64,000 nt of DNA from Perognathus longimembris pacificus (lineage: Eukaryota > Chordata > Mammalia > Rodentia > Heteromyidae). Where the stretch lies: positions 76,677,298-76,741,297 of the forward strand of contig NC_063167.1 of the NCBI RefSeq assembly GCF_023159225.1. Reading direction: 5' to 3'. Of this stretch, positions 1 through 64,000 are shown in pieces (positions within the stretch are counted from its first letter, which is position 1; the number at the start of each line of letters is the position of its first letter). The position numbers and the translations under genes are program-made. Under the pieces are notes generated by a model. The model saw only the letters and a list, made by a program, of their open reading frames with translations, had not been told where the DNA came from and made no database searches.

Positions 1-381
1 GGGCTCTCTGGGAGACATTTCTGTCTCAGGTCCTCCATGGCACTGGACCCTGTACGTTGCCCTCACACTGGTCCTGAGTGGCTGTTTGGGGTACTTGTAG
101 GTGACCTGAGGCCCTTTGGTCACAAGGGAATTCATTTGGTACTGCATTCATTGTTGCTGAGTTCAGGGTGGGGGGGGGGGGAGGCACAGATCGAGAGAAC
201 TTTCTAGAATATTTTAGGAAGTAAGGTTGTACCATTTTTATTTCTGTTGAGGTAAATATCTCAGGGAGACTTTAACTCAAAATTTTGAGTGTCACCAAAT
301 GCCAGTCTGAGACAGTGGGGACCATAGGGAAGGCCAGAGAGCAAGCCAGTGAGTGAGCAGGGCACTGCACAGCGGCCTCAC
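1..381 (-). other. intron 22 (5' part only)
   Basis: Sense reading starts with the GTGAGG donor and runs off the left edge. It holds a G/C run at about 166-181 and no recognisable exon or repeat. Exon 23 is not in this stretch. Confidence 0.8.
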
Positions 382-63239
<62,858 letters not shown>

Positions 63240-63289
63240 CTGTAGATGAATGAGAGAGAAGGAACAGTTTTGAAGAGGAGATGGTCACA

Positions 63290-63329
63290 TACACACAGAG
63301 ACACAAAGATACACAAAGACACACACACA

Positions 63330-63362
<33 letters not shown>
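63290..63362. repeat. (CA)n-rich tract upstream of exon 5
   Basis: Imperfect CA tract with GA interruptions and a pure core at about 63329-63360. In the transcript it is a UG-rich tract 50 to 120 bases before the exon 5 acceptor. Confidence 0.95.
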
Positions 63363-63365
<3 letters not shown>

Positions 63366-63567
63366 AGCAGCTAGACTTGATTAGAAACATTTCCAACGTG
63401 ACTCTCAGGTGTCTCTGCACCTGGAGGGCAGGTCCTGGCCAGCAGATGTCACCAACACAGTCCTGGTGGCATTTACTGCCGAGGCAGCTAGGTGTACCTC
63501 AGTGTGGATTGCAGGTGGGACAGGTGAGCAGGGGTGGGCAGGTTGGGGGGCTTGGAGGGATTGGTGT

Positions 63568-63798
63568 AGAACAGTGGCTTTCAATAAGGTAGGATGGGAA
63601 CTGAGCAGGCAATTTGAGCCCATTCCAGAATATTTGGCAATTGCTGCTGATGTGTTTGGCTGACCTAGCAGGGGCAGGACTAGTGGGTAGAGGCCAGGAT
63701 GTGGTTAAATGTTCTACAATGCATGGGACAATTCTCTCTTTCTCCCCCAGGCAAAGAGCTATCTGGCCCCCAAATATCCATGGTTCTGAGAAACCCAG
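63568..63798 (+). mobile_element. MER5A (hAT-Charlie) DNA transposon relic
   Basis: 'acagtggctttcaataaggt' start, 'ctagtgggtagaggccagga', 'gttctacaatgcatgggaca', 'gagctatctggcccccaaat' and 'tggttctgagaaaccc' end follow the MER5A consensus in order, with old-type divergence. Confidence 0.85.
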
Positions 63799-64000
63799 TA
63801 GAGGACTGGAGAAGATCCATGTGCTCCACACTGCCACTGGGATGGGTAGAGAATTCTTGGCGTTCCTGACATCTCTGTTCAGACTCCAAGCTCAGAGCAC
63901 TAACATGCATAAACAGAGATGGGATTATTAAGGGCAAGACGAGCTTCACTGGGGAAGAGGAGAGCCAGGCCGGCTGCCTGGGCTTGTCCTGGTCAATCTC

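Larger units (their letters stand above)
63240..64000 (-). other. intron 4 (3' part only)
   Basis: Holds the CA array at 63290-63362 and a MER5A copy. Exon 4 is not found before the right edge. Confidence 0.8.

Overview
The window is mammalian genomic DNA from a single locus: the middle of the retinal lipid transporter gene ABCA4, transcribed from the minus strand. Eighteen consecutive coding exons (5 to 22 in human numbering, as I know that gene) lie in reverse order from 63239 down to 382. All have canonical AG/GT splice sites, compatible phases and no stop or frameshift. Together they give 2883 coding bases, about residues 148-1109. The 17 introns fully inside the window range from about 0.4 kb to 15.3 kb. 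Exons 1-4 lie beyond the right edge and exons 23 onward beyond the left edge. I see no second gene on either strand.

The organism is most likely a geomyoid rodent (kangaroo rat, pocket mouse or pocket gopher group). The introns are full of a dimeric SINE with an ID-like left half and a right half ending in 'ggactggcaaaa', which matches what I know as IDL-Geo, described as restricted to Geomyoidea. A sister SINE has a B1-like left half joined to the same right half. Older layers are B1/ID dimers, ID monomers, MaLR-type LTRs, MIR, L2, a MER5A copy and another old DNA-transposon relic. I cannot name the species.

Layout, right to left in transcription order: exon 5 between two complementary dinucleotide repeats (62.9-63.4 kb); exon 6 (57.8 kb); the 13.6 kb intron 6 with three LTR relics nearby and a long GAA array; exons 7-11 (44.2-37.9 kb); the 15.3 kb intron 11, which holds a retroposed tRNA half and a SINE with an apparent 3' transduction; exons 12-16 (22.5-12.7 kb), finishing the first extracellular domain and giving transmembrane helices 2-6; exons 17-18 (linker); and exons 19-22 (5.4-0.4 kb), giving the first nucleotide-binding domain with Walker A, Q-loop, signature and Walker B.

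I found no undescribed operon-like or defence-like system, and one is not expected in vertebrate introns. The observations I rate highest are: the 5' half of tRNA-Ile(UAU) inserted with a target-site duplication; evidence that the Geo SINE half is a modified ID/tRNA-like monomer; a SINE carrying extra 3' sequence and a second A-tail inside one target duplication; UG and CA tracts bracketing exon 5; and loss of the N-glycosylation sequon at residue 444.
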